Assembly (NCBI GenBank): GCA_951799405.1
Contig: OX637339.1
Location: 15,562,001-15,626,000 of the forward strand
Length of the DNA stretch: 64,000 nucleotides
Direction of reading: 5' to 3'
From: Agapetus fuscipes
Lineage: Eukaryota > Arthropoda > Insecta > Trichoptera > Glossosomatidae
The position numbers and the translations under genes are program-made. The first letter of the stretch is position 1. Every line of letters begins with the position of its first letter. This document shows positions 40,961 to 51,649 of this stretch, one piece after another. The notes below the pieces were generated by a model. The model was not told the origin of the DNA. It saw only the letters and a list, made by a program, of their open reading frames with translations, and ran no database searches.

Positions 40961-41104
40961 CCCTAACGCTGTGAATATAAATTGGTTTCAACAGCCAATA
41001 TTGACTGTTTCAAAAATGACAATGCGGCAAGAAATTGCTCTATTTGTGCAGCTTATTTAAAATTTTAAACTTCACTTTTCAATAAAATTTAAAAAAAAAT
41101 CGGC

Positions 41105-41390
41105 AAAATATAGAATGATAAATTTAGGAAGCATTATTTTGTGCAAATCACACCTTAAGAATCCTCTGCAAATTGGTCATCGCCATAGAAAGCGCCAATT
41201 CTCAAGCAAAATCCAGTAATTCTAAGATTGAATGAATTTTTGTGATCGGTTTTGGTAACACCAGATGAATTGTTCAACCCAGTAAAGAGCGAATTAGAAA
41301 ATGAAATGATATTTTTTGCTTCTCCGAGTATCGAAACCACGACCTCTCGATTGCGAGTTTGAAGCGTAAAGCACAAGACTATGGAACGAT
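41105..41390 (-). mobile_element. SINE-1 with tail B, degenerate
   Basis: Body (CAACCCAGTAAAGAGCGAAT) and head (GAGTATCGAAACCACGACC) are recognisable but diverged; tail B at the left end. Confidence 0.55.
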
Positions 41391-41619
41391 GAATGCCATT
41401 CACTAACGGGTAAACGTGCAAGATTGTTGAATGTACAAAGTAGCATGATCGCATATAGTGGGTCATAACAGAACCAATTAATTTTACATAGTTTATTCCA
41501 TTTCAAAAGTTTGATTAATTTTCAACATTTTTCTTTTACGTACATCTACTCATAAGAACCAACCTGTCCCAAACGAAATTGTAAAATTTTAAAATTAATT
41601 ATTTGAAATAACCTTTCAT

Positions 41620-41700
41620 GCCACGAAAAATCAGTCAAAGATAACTAGTCCATGGACAAATCGGTCACACGACAGTTCGTCTCACGATTTTTCGTCCCTC
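41620..41700. repeat. R8 repeat
   Basis: CACGAAAAATCAGTCAAAGA, CATGGACAAATCGGTCACAC, CACGATTTTTCGTCCC. Confidence 0.6.
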
Positions 41701-41704
41701 AATA

Positions 41705-41830
41705 TTTGGCACGAAATGCAATAAATACAAATTTCTGGCATCATTTGCACAAACGCTCTAGGAGTGACTACATCACAAAACGGCACTCTAGAGAGATCAA
41801 CTCATCGTCATCAAGATGCAAGACTGGTTC
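41705..41830 (+). mobile_element. LINE-C 3' end
   Basis: Contains TTCTGGCATCATTTGCAC, GGAGTGACTACATCACAAAA and ATCAACTCATCGTCATCA, aligning with the end of the 21.2 kb LINE-C. Confidence 0.6.
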
Positions 41831-41894
41831 ATTTACCTGTTAAAGTAAATAGGTTCCATTCGAAATATATCACCCCTTCGTTGGCATATATAAC

Positions 41895-42000
41895 AATAAT
41901 TTTAGGATGATTTATTTGGGCACTTTTTGTGAGCCCTTGGCAAGATTGGTTGTTGCTATTCTCAAGCAAGACCTAGTTTATATTGTCAACAAGAAAATGA
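41895..42000 (-). mobile_element. SINE-1 tail B fragment
   Basis: TTTTAGGATGATTTATTTGG, then GAGCCCTTGG and TTCTCAAGCAAGACC in the order of a shortened minus-strand tail B. Confidence 0.5.
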
Positions 42001-42039
42001 AACTGTGAAGGTTTCCGTTCACTTTCTAACAAAGGACGA

Positions 42040-42340
42040 TTTGGTTTTGGGGACCGAACCCTTGTTCTAGGCATGGAATGCAAGCAGTCTACCAACTGAG
42101 CCATCGACCGGACTTTTTACGAGCTTGGTCATTGCCACAAAGCGACAATTCTCAAGCAAGACCTAAGAAATGCTGAATGGACTATTGGTGAAAGGGATAT
42201 GAGTTGTTCAACCCAGCGAAGAGCATATTCGAAAATATATATAGCGTATGTTTTTTGTGATGCTCTGGAATTCCAACCGATTCCAACAATTCCAATTTTC
42301 GAGTCCGAAGCTCTAACCACTAGACTACTGACCGGTACGA
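42040..42340 (-). mobile_element. Composite SINE-1 + SINE-2, degenerate
   Basis: On the minus strand a SINE-1 head and body (42340-42115) is followed by a SINE-2 head (CCGGTCGATGGCTCAGTTGG). This is the same order as the 10.8 kb composite. Confidence 0.6.
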
Positions 42341-42344
42341 ATTT

Positions 42345-43583
42345 TGGTTGCGTTTGAGTGTATTTGAAGCCACGTTTTAAAAAAGCTTAAAAAGTCACAA
42401 TTTCATAAACCATGAGACTTTTGGAAACCATGAAAATTTGAATTAATAATTATAATTATAATTTTCCCATTTCATTATATTATAATAATGTCGATCGCTG
42501 GTGACCCTGTCTCCACCGCGAGCAGGGTTGCCAAAATAATTAATTTCCACAAAAACTTTCGCCTCCCTAAAATTTACCTTTTTAATTAAATTCCTTCGAA
42601 TATTCCCGTCGAGTCGCCGATAAATTTGTATGAAGAAAGTATCACCAATTGCTGTCGTCCGAAAAGCTCTAAAATTTGTAAACGCTCCACTTTAAATGTG
42701 AATTATTTTTTGCACTTACAACCTTTTAATGTTACACCGTTACAATGTCAAATATGCTCAAGCTCTTTGAAATAAAACAGTGTTTATTTTTTGGAAATTG
42801 ATGTTAAAATGAAACGGTATTTTTTTAATGGTAATTTATTTAATTCAACAACTTTTTTCAGCTTTAGAAAGAATGTTTATTTTGTATTTTTAAGGTTTTT
42901 TTTTCAGATTTTTTTAAATAAAAAATTCGATGAAATCATTATTAACCAAAGAAAAATCCCTTCCCTGGATTCTTTAGCTGATATTGAAATAAATTGTTAC
43001 GGATATGAGTTCTTTGATTTATATTTTTTATGGTTTGTGTCTTTGATTTAATTGGAGACATGTGTGATGTTTGGTTTATTTTATCTGTTTTGTTTTTAAA
43101 CAACAGCAATAAAACAACATCACAAGCGCTAAGAATCCCATAAAATTTAGGAGTTTTTTTTATGAAATCGGGCATTTTTCTACTGACGAATGTGCTTCGA
43201 ACATTCAAAATATCCTCTGGCTATTTAACGTCACTCGTATTAAATTCCCGATAATCAAGGAATTTCCCCTAGTTTACAGCATTTCGCGGTCAAATATGAC
43301 ACTAAAAATATATTATTTTTCATTAGAAAAATTACATCAAGTATAATACTGATATTACCTAATCGTAGAAAATATTTATTGTTGTGAAATAAATATGTTA
43401 AATTATTTTTAAAGCTGACTTTTTTGAATATTTAAAGACACTCGGAAGTACGTGAAATGGAAATTGGCGATCTGGATGATTATAAAAAGAAAGTCGATGA
43501 TTTTATTTAACCATAGCAAAAATCTCTTGGAATTATTTCACATATATTATATTTTTTTACATTAAAACGTCGTGCAAAGACGT
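42345..43583. other. No gene recognised
   Basis: Very AT-rich. Open frames at 42791-43051 (+) and 42942-43208 (-) overlap on opposite strands, are F/N/K-rich and look like chance. Confidence 0.5.
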
Positions 43584-43586
43584 TTA

Positions 43587-43824
43587 GGGCCTGTTGCACC
43601 AAATCCAATCAGGCAAAAATAAAATTAAGTGTGATTCTCCCAACAAATTAAACATTTGGTTGCATGTTGTACGTCAGTTGATGTACATCATATTTCCTGT
43701 TCAAATTTCATCATATTATTACCCACTTCCGAAAAATATTTAACCGAGGTCCTTAATACCAGAATTAAGGAATCAAATCTGTTGTGTCAATCAAATATCG
43801 ATGGAAGGTTGGTGCAACAGACCC
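43587..43824. mobile_element. PIF/Harbinger-like MITE (GGGCCTGTTGCACCAA ends)
   Basis: GGGCCTGTTGCACCAA at the left; TTGGTGCAACAGACCC at the right; TTA on both sides (43584-43586, 43825-43827). 238 bp, non-coding. Confidence 0.88.
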
Positions 43825-44642
43825 TTAAAATACTGTCGTCGAAAAGATTTTACAGATTTATAAGCGTTGTATAGATGAGAGACTAGCGCCTCTTGCTGTC
43901 AGATTTGAAAGTAATCCGGCCAAATAATGAGTTTCAATTTCGCGCTCTTTCCAATGCTCCGATCTCATTGTCATAAAACCACATATTGTATCGGGGGGCA
44001 TGAAAATAAATGTGTATGTATTTTTGGCGTCTCTAGAAAAGGGTTTTGGCTACAGAATGACTGTGTTCGTGAGACTTTCTCGGTCCAACTTTACACTTCA
44101 AACCTCCAATAAAAGCCTTCGACAAACATAAACAGCCTTTCGAGAGTGTCTCAAAGTGTTTTTACGAAACAACACGGTGATCGCAATAACATTTACTCTT
44201 CAAAATATAAAAAAAAAAATAACATCCTTCTATTACTAACAAAATATAAGTACTAAAGAGGTCAAAGCTTGGAATGCTCAGCCTCTTCTATTGGTACTAT
44301 AACGTTGTGTGTTATGAAATGAAATATCCTCACTTTTACCTCTTCCCCATGTCAAAAAGACAACTCGTACGAGACAACTCGTAAAACGACTCTCATTCAT
44401 TCCTTTGCAGGCGTCATCAAAACTATGAGAACTTGGTGCTTTAACTACTCATTCCTTTGTCAAACCGTTCATCTATGGAACGAGCTACTGGTGACTGTGT
44501 TCTCCCCCCAATTTATTTTATTCTATTGAAACCCTATAATAATTGTTACTTCATAATAATCAGCGTTTATTTGCTTCCATCTGTCTTTTAATTTTTTGCA
44601 CCACATATACGCACGTATTTTTTATTTTTTTACTGTGCCCTG

Positions 44643-44871
44643 AGTACGACTTGCAAAACTTGAGTAAAGTAAAGTTTACAGAAAGTATTAAAGAGTGGTT
44701 TTCCCCAAAATCTGCCGTTTTTGTTTGTTTGAACTTGATTTTCTTCATCACTGTAACTCTTTTGCTAAGACCATAAAGTGTAAGAAACAAAAACGACAGA
44801 TTTTGGGGAAAATCACTCTTTAATACTTTCTGTAAACTTAACTTTACTTAAGTTTTGCAATTCGTACTAAG
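44643..44871. repeat. Long foldback, unknown type
   Basis: About 86 bp arms (AGTACGACTTGCAAAACTTG versus CAAGTTTTGC-type complement; CCCCAAAATCTG versus CAGATTTTGGGG) and a ~57 bp loop. Arms roughly 90% complementary, so it is fairly young or conserved. Confidence 0.75.
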
Positions 44872-45004
44872 AGTACAGATAGCTATTTTTTTAATCAATT
44901 AAGATGTAAAGCGTCTGTGAAATAGATAAAATCGTCTACAGACAAATCATTCACTAGCAGACAACTTACATATCTCCAGACAAATCTAGTTAAGGCGACA
45001 AATC

Positions 45005-45072
45005 ACCTAGAAAACGCAACTAAGCTACACATATTGTGATACATCTTGTCTGCGTTATCCCCGAAGGGTTTG
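45005..45072 (-). mobile_element. SINE-2, 3' end
   Basis: AACGCAACTAAGCTACAC and GTTATCCCCGAAGGGTTT, cut by a delta repeat. Confidence 0.55.
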
Positions 45073-45265
45073 TCAATGCCCCCCCTGTTTCAGGGAAGGT
45101 TGACAAGAGTGCAGGGCATGTGTTCATCTGAGATTGGGTTTTTATGTTGTAAGTCCACATGGGGCATTTGAAAGCGTAAACTTACCACGTGTCTGTTTGT
45201 GGGAATGCATTTAATATGATTTATTAACGATAATAAATCTGTGCAACTAATATTATAGATTGTAC
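45072..45265 (+). mobile_element. Delta repeat, 5' truncated
   Basis: CCCCTGTTTCAGGGAAGG to GTGCAACTAATATTATAG. Confidence 0.65.
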
Positions 45266-45654
45266 AAGTGTGCTATACTTTCCCAGTAGGCTGTAGTCTA
45301 GAGAACGTTCACGCTGTTTGCTCAGAGCAGAGCGCGCTCTTCCTGGCCGTTTGTCTTGGCACTTGGCAGTCCGACACACCGAGATGAGGAAACAGACATA
45401 TACACCGGCAAGGCAACTGAATGCGACAGAGATATGTACTATACCGTGCATAGATCAACACGGTGGACTCAAGACGCCAGAAATGACCAGTGTTTACTAT
45501 TGGATATGTGATAGGTACTATATTTGCGTATACCCATAATACTCCACAGCACGTCGATGCTCATTCAAAGCTTTGTTTTTTTCATGCAGCTGGTAAAAGA
45601 ATAAATAAACTTTCACGGATGTACTACAGTCTTTATTATTTACTCTAAAGAGCC

Positions 45655-45828
45655 AACATATATTGATATTCAAGGTTTCCGCTTAATACACGCTACAGGC
45701 AGACATCAGCTGTAAATTCGCGTATGCAGCATGTGCACAGTGCACTTACAAATCCGTCCCTTTCTTCCTTGAAGTGAAGCACGCTTTTACAGCAAAGGGT
45801 CAGCCTCATACCAACTTATTTGTCTAGG
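45655..45828 (-). mobile_element. Diverged delta
   Basis: AAATTCGCGTATGCAGC and GGTCAGCCTCATACCAAC. Confidence 0.5.
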
Positions 45829-45829
45829 T

Positions 45830-46862
45830 AGATATTAGGTAGAAGTAGGAAATAACATTTACAGCTTCTGAAATAAATCATGTTTCATCTACGTAGTACA
45901 CTTTCACAAATGACGCAATAGAACTTTAGCACAAGGGTACACTCAAATGTATGAAGAAGCACACCTGAGCATGCGTTTGTCAATCGAGAACCTTCTTTCC
46001 CCATCGGTCATTGGTTTTACTAGCTATGTGCCCCGCCCACTGCTACTACATGTTACCAATTCTACGAACAACATCGGCAACGTTCGTCTTTCTTCGGATA
46101 TCATTATTTCAAATTCAATCACGCAGGGTACGCAGAAGCATTGTGTACGTTTTGAAATATTCTTCGTCTTTTTTTGTAGCTCTACATCCTACTAAAACAT
46201 TCTTTATCTTCTGCCTTCAGCTTCGCCTGTCTTCAGACACCGCTGTCCTGTTCACAACTTGTAAAAGCAATAGAATATTTGAAATCTCTTAAAAGTGGTT
46301 CAATATTGAAAGTGCTTTTGAAAGGGTGAAATGTGTACATTTGATAAAGCACTCAAAAAGCCCGCGCTTACACAAACCTACTCGAATTGTTTAATTTTAT
46401 TAATAAGTATGAATTTATTCTACCTTACAAAAATTACTTACAACACCAAAGCGACTTTTGAAGTTTTCTTGAAAGGATTTCTTAAAATTATCCGGCTCGA
46501 AGGACCTTTTTTTTTTTTGCTTTCTTGTAATCAAAATTACTTTGGTGACTGCGATGCCCACATTATGTTGCACGAACTTTATCTCTACTTCTTTCGTACC
46601 TGTAGCTATTTCAGAAGTTTACAGTACATTTTAGTTACCCAAAATGGCAGTATAAGTTTTATAATTTTTCGTCAATTATGTACGAGAGTCCTAACAAAGT
46701 TTATAATTGCACCTATAAAGAGAGACTAAAGTGACAAGTAGCAATTCCCTGCAGTGAAAATACGAGTATCATCCCTGGATTATGCCACATTCACTCCTTA
46801 AGATTCTTAAACTGTTTCCAAAACCATATTTGTAATGAAATCTAATCTCTGATTGAATCTTA
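45830..46862. other. No gene recognised
   Basis: Two overlapping + strand frames (45947-46195, 46011-46292) and one of 132 codons (46331-46729) have no recognisable domain. Only one of the overlapping pair could be real. The fragments LSSDIIISNSITQGT and YVPRPLLLHV faintly recall LINE C-termini. Confidence 0.35.
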
Positions 46863-47060
46863 AAGACCGGTTCGTGGTTAAGTGATACCTGTCTTTTTAT
46901 CGGAAGTTCGTGAGTTCAATTTCCATTGGGGTACAAAAAAACTATTTTCAATAATGTTATCGAAGCGAAAGTTCAGTCGATAGCTCAATAGGTTGTATGT
47001 TCGCCTTACATGCCGAGAGCTAGGGCTCAATTCCCACTCGATGATAGTTTCAATACAATA
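46863..47060 (+). mobile_element. Two tRNA-like heads in tandem (SINE-1 then SINE-2), bodies lost
   Basis: GACCGGTTCGTGGTTAAGTG...GAGTTCAATTTCC, a short spacer, then GTTCAGTCGATAGCTCAATA...GGGCTCAATTCCC. Confidence 0.45.
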
Positions 47061-47214
47061 ATCTATGAAATAAAGATCATCAGTTCAGAATTTAATTATC
47101 AAAAAATTTCCTCTAAAGATGGACGGATCAATTCATGGAAATAGAATGTGTATTTTTCTAAGAATACCTTTTATTTTTTTTAATACTTAAAAAAAAAGTT
47201 GCTTTGTTCGCAAC

Positions 47215-47545
47215 TTATGCAACTTAGCTACACATATATAGTATAACTTCTTGCCGAATTATCCCAATAAAAGAGTTTCGCATGTGGCGAGTGAAATCTA
47301 TTTATTTGTACAGGTTAAGGAGCCGGCCTTATGCCAACTACTTAAATTCAAGTACGGTATTTCCCAGCTCCCGAAAGGGTTGGTGCTCATTTCTTGTAAA
47401 GGCTGAGTAAGCCTTGCCGGTATTTTTTTTTTTGTTTTGAAATAAACACCGAAATGGGAAATCATTTCTGACTCCCTCAGTGGGATTCGAACCCGAGCTC
47501 TCGGCATGGAATGCAATCGCTCGAACACTGAGCTATCGACCGGGC
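47215..47545 (-). mobile_element. SINE-2, nearly full length
   Basis: Complement of tail (ACTTAGCTACACATATATAG), body (TTTCCCAGCTCCCGAAAGG, TTGCCGGTATTTTT) and head (GGGATTCGAACCCGAGC; ACACTGAGCTATCGACCGG). Confidence 0.8.
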
Positions 47546-47983
47546 TATTATTAACTATGTTACAGTGCGAATTTAGAAAAAAATATTCATCCTTTGCCCT
47601 AGCAACCCGTCCGTGTGACGTCAAAACTTTGCTTGTTTCAATTAATGCGCGGGTATCATTGTAAAATATGATTTAGTGATTGTTTCTTCACAGTTTTAGA
47701 AATGCTATCAGAAAGAAAATGAAGTAGTAAGTACCCACCCACCCACAGTCACGTTGGAACTGTTTTAAAATGTCAGGTCAAGGAAGACTTTAATATCTCA
47801 TACCAAACACTCTCTCATACAAGCTACAGAGAGACCGTCTTATTATATAACATGGTTTCTTATTCCAGAAACTGTACAGTTCTTATAAAAAGTAGGAATA
47901 TACAATTATTTCTAGTAGTATTGAAAATTACATTTTGTTTCTACTTTTTGTACAAAGGAGAATAGGCTTAGGTTTCAGCCATC

Positions 47984-48382
47984 TTTTTTTTTTTTTTTTT
48001 AAGAAATCCTGTGCGGGAGACTCCCTAAATTCTAAAGACTCTAGGGGTCTATGACACTTGTTGTAGTGCCGCAGAGGTGTACGAGCTTGGTCGTCGCTAC
48101 AAAGCGCCAATACTCAAGCAAGACCGAGTTGCTGTAAGGCTGGATGGACCTTTGGTGACCGGTCATTGGTAAAGGTTTATGAATTTTTCAACCCAGCGAA
48201 GAGCACATTCGAAATATAAATGGTATATTTTTGTGCTCCGCCGGGATCCGAATCCACAACCTTCCATTTACGAGTCCGAAGTGTTGCCACTACGGACTAC
48301 GGACCGGTCCAAGATGCCAACTACACGCGGTGTACCTGAGCGGTTACCCATCCAAGCACTGACCACGCCCAATGTTGCTTTA
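47984..48382 (-). mobile_element. SINE-1 with partial 5S leader and tail A
   Basis: Poly(T) at 47983-48000, then the complement of tail A (CAGGATTTCTT; GACTCTAGGGGTCTATGACA), body, tRNA head (GGATCCGAATCC on + strand) ending GGACCGGTCC, then 5S from 48316. Confidence 0.8.
48316..48382 (-). rRNA. 5S rRNA-derived partial sequence (SINE leader)
   Basis: GCCAACTACACGCGGTGTACC through CACGCCCAATGTTGCTT, the 3' half of 5S in the minus orientation. It ends where a delta tail region begins. Confidence 0.75.
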
Positions 48383-48393
48383 AATATTTAATA

Positions 48394-48535
48394 CTCTATA
48401 ATCTAAGTTTCAAAGATACATTAATATTTCAAATTATTTTAAATGCATACTCACAGACACATGTGAGTACGCGCTTACTTATGCTGCATGTGTACTTACA
48501 AATTAAAATCCATGCGTCAAATGACCCTGCACTTT
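48394..48535 (-). mobile_element. Delta 3' half
   Basis: CTATAATCTAAGTTTCAAAG to AAATTAAAATCCATGCG, beside the 48.3 kb 5S piece. Confidence 0.6.
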
Positions 48536-48569
48536 CTCTACTTTAGCATAGCTACTGTATCCTGAATGA

Positions 48570-48895
48570 AAAGGACACTGTACTGTACTGTATCCTGCCG
48601 CCGTTCCACTAGGGGTGGCCGGTATCTCCGCAGATGCGTCTCTACTTTTTTCTGTCCTTGCATATCTTTTTCATCTTTTCAACATTCATCATTTTCTTCC
48701 GTACATACTCTCTGCTGGTTCTCATTTTTTCGCAATCTCACCTATTTAGTCTCTCCATTCCTTCTTCGGTCTTCCCCTTCGACGCTTTCCTCTGACATTA
48801 CCTCTGTACACTTTTTTCGTTAGTCGTTCTTCATCCATTTTTTCAAGATGTCCGAACCATCTAATTGTGCTTTTTTCACTACACTTTTTCTATTA
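48570..48895 (-). pseudogene. LINE-B 3' fragment
   Basis: Reverse-strand counterpart of the 34.2-34.9 kb element. It starts with the same tail (CCTGCCGCCGTTCC on the + strand) and the GGTG-type C-terminus, followed by the complement of the KRMM/EVCKDR, GRPRK-WID and GHIERM regions. Several frameshifts. Confidence 0.75.
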
Positions 48896-49079
48896 CACTA
48901 ATCAAATTGTTTGGGTGTTTTTTTCTTATCAGTTTAAAGTCACATAAGCTTAAGTTGAAAATACTGAGCCTAAGAGTTGTTGGCAGCTATTCTGAAGATC
49001 AGAACACTCCTCGTAGAAGCTGTTAACCATAAAAGTGTATGAATTTTCCTAAAATATATATTCTTGTCTTTGTTCCCAG

Positions 49080-49247
49080 GTAAACCCAGTTCCTACATGA
49101 TTGGCGACGCATCAGGAGTTCAGATCCAAAACGCCTCCACCCTGGGTCCTCTGGTAGAGGGCAGCAGTGTGCGGCTGGAGTGCCTGGTGACTGGAGGAAG
49201 ACCTACTCCCAGATTGACGTGGACCGTCAGAGACAAGGAGATACAGG
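49080..49247 (+). CDS. Internal exon: half immunoglobulin domain (sidestep-like Ig superfamily protein)
   Basis: A 168 bp exon preceded by a pyrimidine-rich tract and TTCCCAG, and followed by GTAAGT. It begins after the first base of a codon and ends after the first base of a codon (phase 1-1), the usual phase for Ig-domain exons. It encodes about 56 residues: an NAS glycosylation sequon, then GPLVEG, a core Cys in RLECLV, the motif GGRPTP, and a core Trp in LTW 13 residues after the Cys. This is the first half of an Ig fold (strands A to C), so the second Cys should lie in the next exon. The EG-x-V-x-L-x-C and GGRPxP-x-x-TW pattern is typical of the insect sidestep/beat-type neuronal adhesion receptors. 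The exon is more GC-rich than its surroundings and has no in-frame stop. No other exon of the gene is recognisable within about 49 kb upstream or 15 kb downstream, which implies very large introns. The sidestep assignment is inference; the Ig call is firm. Confidence 0.85.
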
Positions 49248-49414
49248 GTAAGTCCATCGAAATCCATTCCATTGCTTCCCATCCCATTATTCCGAAAAAT
49301 CAGTAAAATTGGTGTACGAGAAGAATGAGAAATATTTTCGGGTCTTTTAGGGATTTGACTGCATCAACTTCTGATATCCAGTCTAAGACAATAGCCGCAG
49401 GAGATCAAATTATA

Positions 49415-49770
49415 AAAATAATATTAGGATGATTTATTTGGTGGGTGCTTCTTTTGTGTCAATCACACATCAAGACATCCCAATTTAATCCAGTTTTATT
49501 CAAAACCAAAATCAATCGCTACTTCATTGCAACGCCTCACGACAGAGGCAACAACACAAACAACACCTCTGCGGCACCCGTCCAGGGTGACATAGACCCC
49601 CAAGACTTTCAAGAATTGGAGAGCCTCCAGCACAGGATTCCTTAAAAAGAAAAAAAATCAAGAACACTCTTCAAGCTTGATCGTCACTATTGAAGACGTC
49701 AATACTCAAGCAAGATAGAGAAGAACACTCAGCTGCTGCAAGGCTGGATGGACTTTGGTGGTTGGTTAGG
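49415..49770 (-). mobile_element. SINE-1 with tail B, split by LINE-G
   Basis: Tail B (TAGGATGATTTATTTGGTG) to 49475; body resumes at 49657 (AAGCTTGATCGTCACTATTG, GGCTGGATGGACTTTGGTGG). Confidence 0.65.
49476..49656 (+). mobile_element. LINE-G 3' end inserted into SINE-1, with target-site duplication
   Basis: Encodes a LINE C-terminus: FKTKINRYFIATP, then DRGNNTNNTSAAPVQGDI, then FQELESLQHRIP and stop, followed by an A-rich tail. ATCAAGA flanks it at 49469-49475 and 49657-49663, and a minus-strand SINE-1 continues on both sides. Its last 70 bp match the tail-A module of SINE-1. Confidence 0.8.
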
Positions 49771-49831
49771 CACATTCATTTGGTTTTCAGTTTTCAATAA
49801 ATGACAATTTAAAAAAGTATATGTCTATCTA

Positions 49832-50072
49832 TAATCTAAGTTGCAAGGATATATTCATTCAAAGCTCTCAGATGTATGCCCACAAACAAACACGTGTAGT
49901 TCGCGCATACAAATGCTGATTGTGTACTTACAAATAAAATCCAAACCTCAAATGAACATAAGCCCTGCAACTCTTGCCGACATTCCCTGAAACAGGGGTG
50001 ACATTGGCAAAGTGAACCATTTTTTACAGTAGGGGTGGTCAGCCTCATACCAACCTATAAGTCAAGGAATAT
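49832..50072 (-). mobile_element. Delta repeat, ATTATAG tail type
   Basis: CTATAATCTAAGTTGCAAGG start; CAACCTATAAGTCAAGGAAT end. Nearly identical to 18.66-18.92 and 36.14-36.39 kb. Confidence 0.85.
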
Positions 50073-50162
50073 GAAATATGAAAAAAAAACACAGTCTTTA
50101 TTCTATTGATATCATGTGAAGTGGAGTTCTACAAAGTCTCCGCTAAAACATTTTATAATTTT

Positions 50163-50240
50163 TTGGTGCTCCACCAGGTATCAAAGTCAGGTCCTTTGGT
50201 TTACAATTCCATAGCATTAAGCACTAGACTATTGACCGTT
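50163..50240 (-). mobile_element. SINE-1 head fragment
   Basis: TGGTGCTCCACCAGGTATC...AAGCACTAGACTATTGACCG is a diverged tRNA-like head complement. Confidence 0.4.
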
Positions 50241-50639
50241 AATTGAATACAGTGTTCGTTGGCTCACGAGAATTCCTTTCAAATATAATCTCACAAGGAA
50301 CCAAGGTATGTAAAACGTTTCCAAGATTTTGCTGAAAATTTCACGCTGGTCAGTTTTCCGTTGCAGTACATGCAAATTTTTCATATATATTCTTACAGCC
50401 CCGCGTTCTTGGAAACTCCTGTGCGAGTGGAAATGAAAAGAAAATGAAGGCTGTGAAGGTGGTGATGGGATGAGAAGAAAGCGGGGACGAAGAGTGTGTG
50501 AGGAGAGGAAGTGGCGAAAGGGAAGAGTCTACCTGCTTAGTGTGGAAACAAAGAATACTCCGAGATGGAAGCAAATATTAGAACACAGCCTTTTCTTTCA
50601 AATTTTAGTTTTATAATTCCTGAACACATTTGAAACGAG

Positions 50640-50795
50640 TAATCGGTATTTTTTTTAAAGAATCCTGTGCTGGAGGCTCCCCAATTCTCAAAAGTCTTGG
50701 CGGTATATATCACCCTGGAAGGCTGCCGCAAAGGTGTTGCTTGAGTTGTTGCTTCTGTCTTGGGACGCTGCAAGGAAGTGACGACTTTTTTTTTT
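50640..50795 (-). mobile_element. LINE-G 3' end
   Basis: The minus strand reads FLAASQDRSNNSSNTFAAAFQGDI with a stop and a GSLQHRIL-type end, about 60% like the 49.5 kb copy. It abuts a minus-strand SINE-1 with tail A. Confidence 0.7.
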
Positions 50796-51110
50796 TAAGA
50801 AATCCTGTTCGGGAGACTCCCTGGTTTCTAGAGACTCTAGGGGTCTACAACACTTGTTGTAGTGCCGCAAAAGGTGTACGAGCTTGGTCGTTGCTACAAA
50901 ACGCCAATACTCAAGCAAGACCCAGTCGCTGTAAGGCTGGATGGACCTTTGGTGACCGGTCATTGGTAAAAGTTTATGAATTTTTCAACCCAGCGAAGAG
51001 CAAATTTGAAAATATAAATGGTATTTTTTTTTTGTGCTCCGCCAGGACTCGAACCCACAACCCTCCCATTCAGAGTCCGCAGTGTTACCACTGAGCTACG
51101 GACCGGTCAA
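50795..51110 (-). mobile_element. SINE-1 with tail A
   Basis: T run, tail A complement, body, and a head with an intact box order (GGACTCGAACCCACAACC; CACTGAGCTACGGACCGG). No 5S segment follows the head. Confidence 0.8.
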
Positions 51111-51281
51111 ATCAGATTGAAGTTGGATTTGAATAAAATCGGATTAAATTGGGATGGGAACACAGATACTGGTAGATCATTCCATGAACAAGGTAGTTTG
51201 GCAAAGAAATTAGTCATGAAAACGCCAAGTTCTCATAGCTTTGAGATTGACGTATTTGTGTACCCAGTCACATTTAGTCTC

Positions 51282-51458
51282 GATGACCGTCGATAGATTT
51301 TACCGTATCTATTTGAATGGAATAAAAATGGCGGCGTATAAACAGCTGATCCATTTTTTTATGAAACACCAATCAGCTGTTCAGGCCCCATCATGTTTTT
51401 TTTCGTCCTATCTTTAAATAAGTAGATACGGTAATATCTACCGACGCGACGGTCGTCA
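51282..51458. repeat. Foldback, MITE-like
   Basis: Outer arms GATGACCGTCGATAG / CGACGGTCGTC and TACCGTATCTATTT / AGTAGATACGGTA, inner arms AACAGCTGAT / ATCAGCTGTT. No clear target duplication. Confidence 0.65.
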
Positions 51459-51649
51459 AGACAAGAAAGCACGCTCCCCAAACACTATTGCCGACTTGCG
51501 CAAATGCTCATTGACCAATAATAATCTAGCTTCACTTTCAATAGAGTGCAAAGTCAAGTCTGCTATGCAAATCAGTTTGCTTGATGAATTCCGTCAAGTG
51601 AATTGGTGTCCTCTCATAGACGGATCGCCCCCAAAGTGCTTGTTTGTCT

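Noticed and set aside
46331..46729. 132-codon + frame as a gene
   Set aside because: Rich in F, L, Y and N as expected from AT-rich DNA; no motif or splice evidence.
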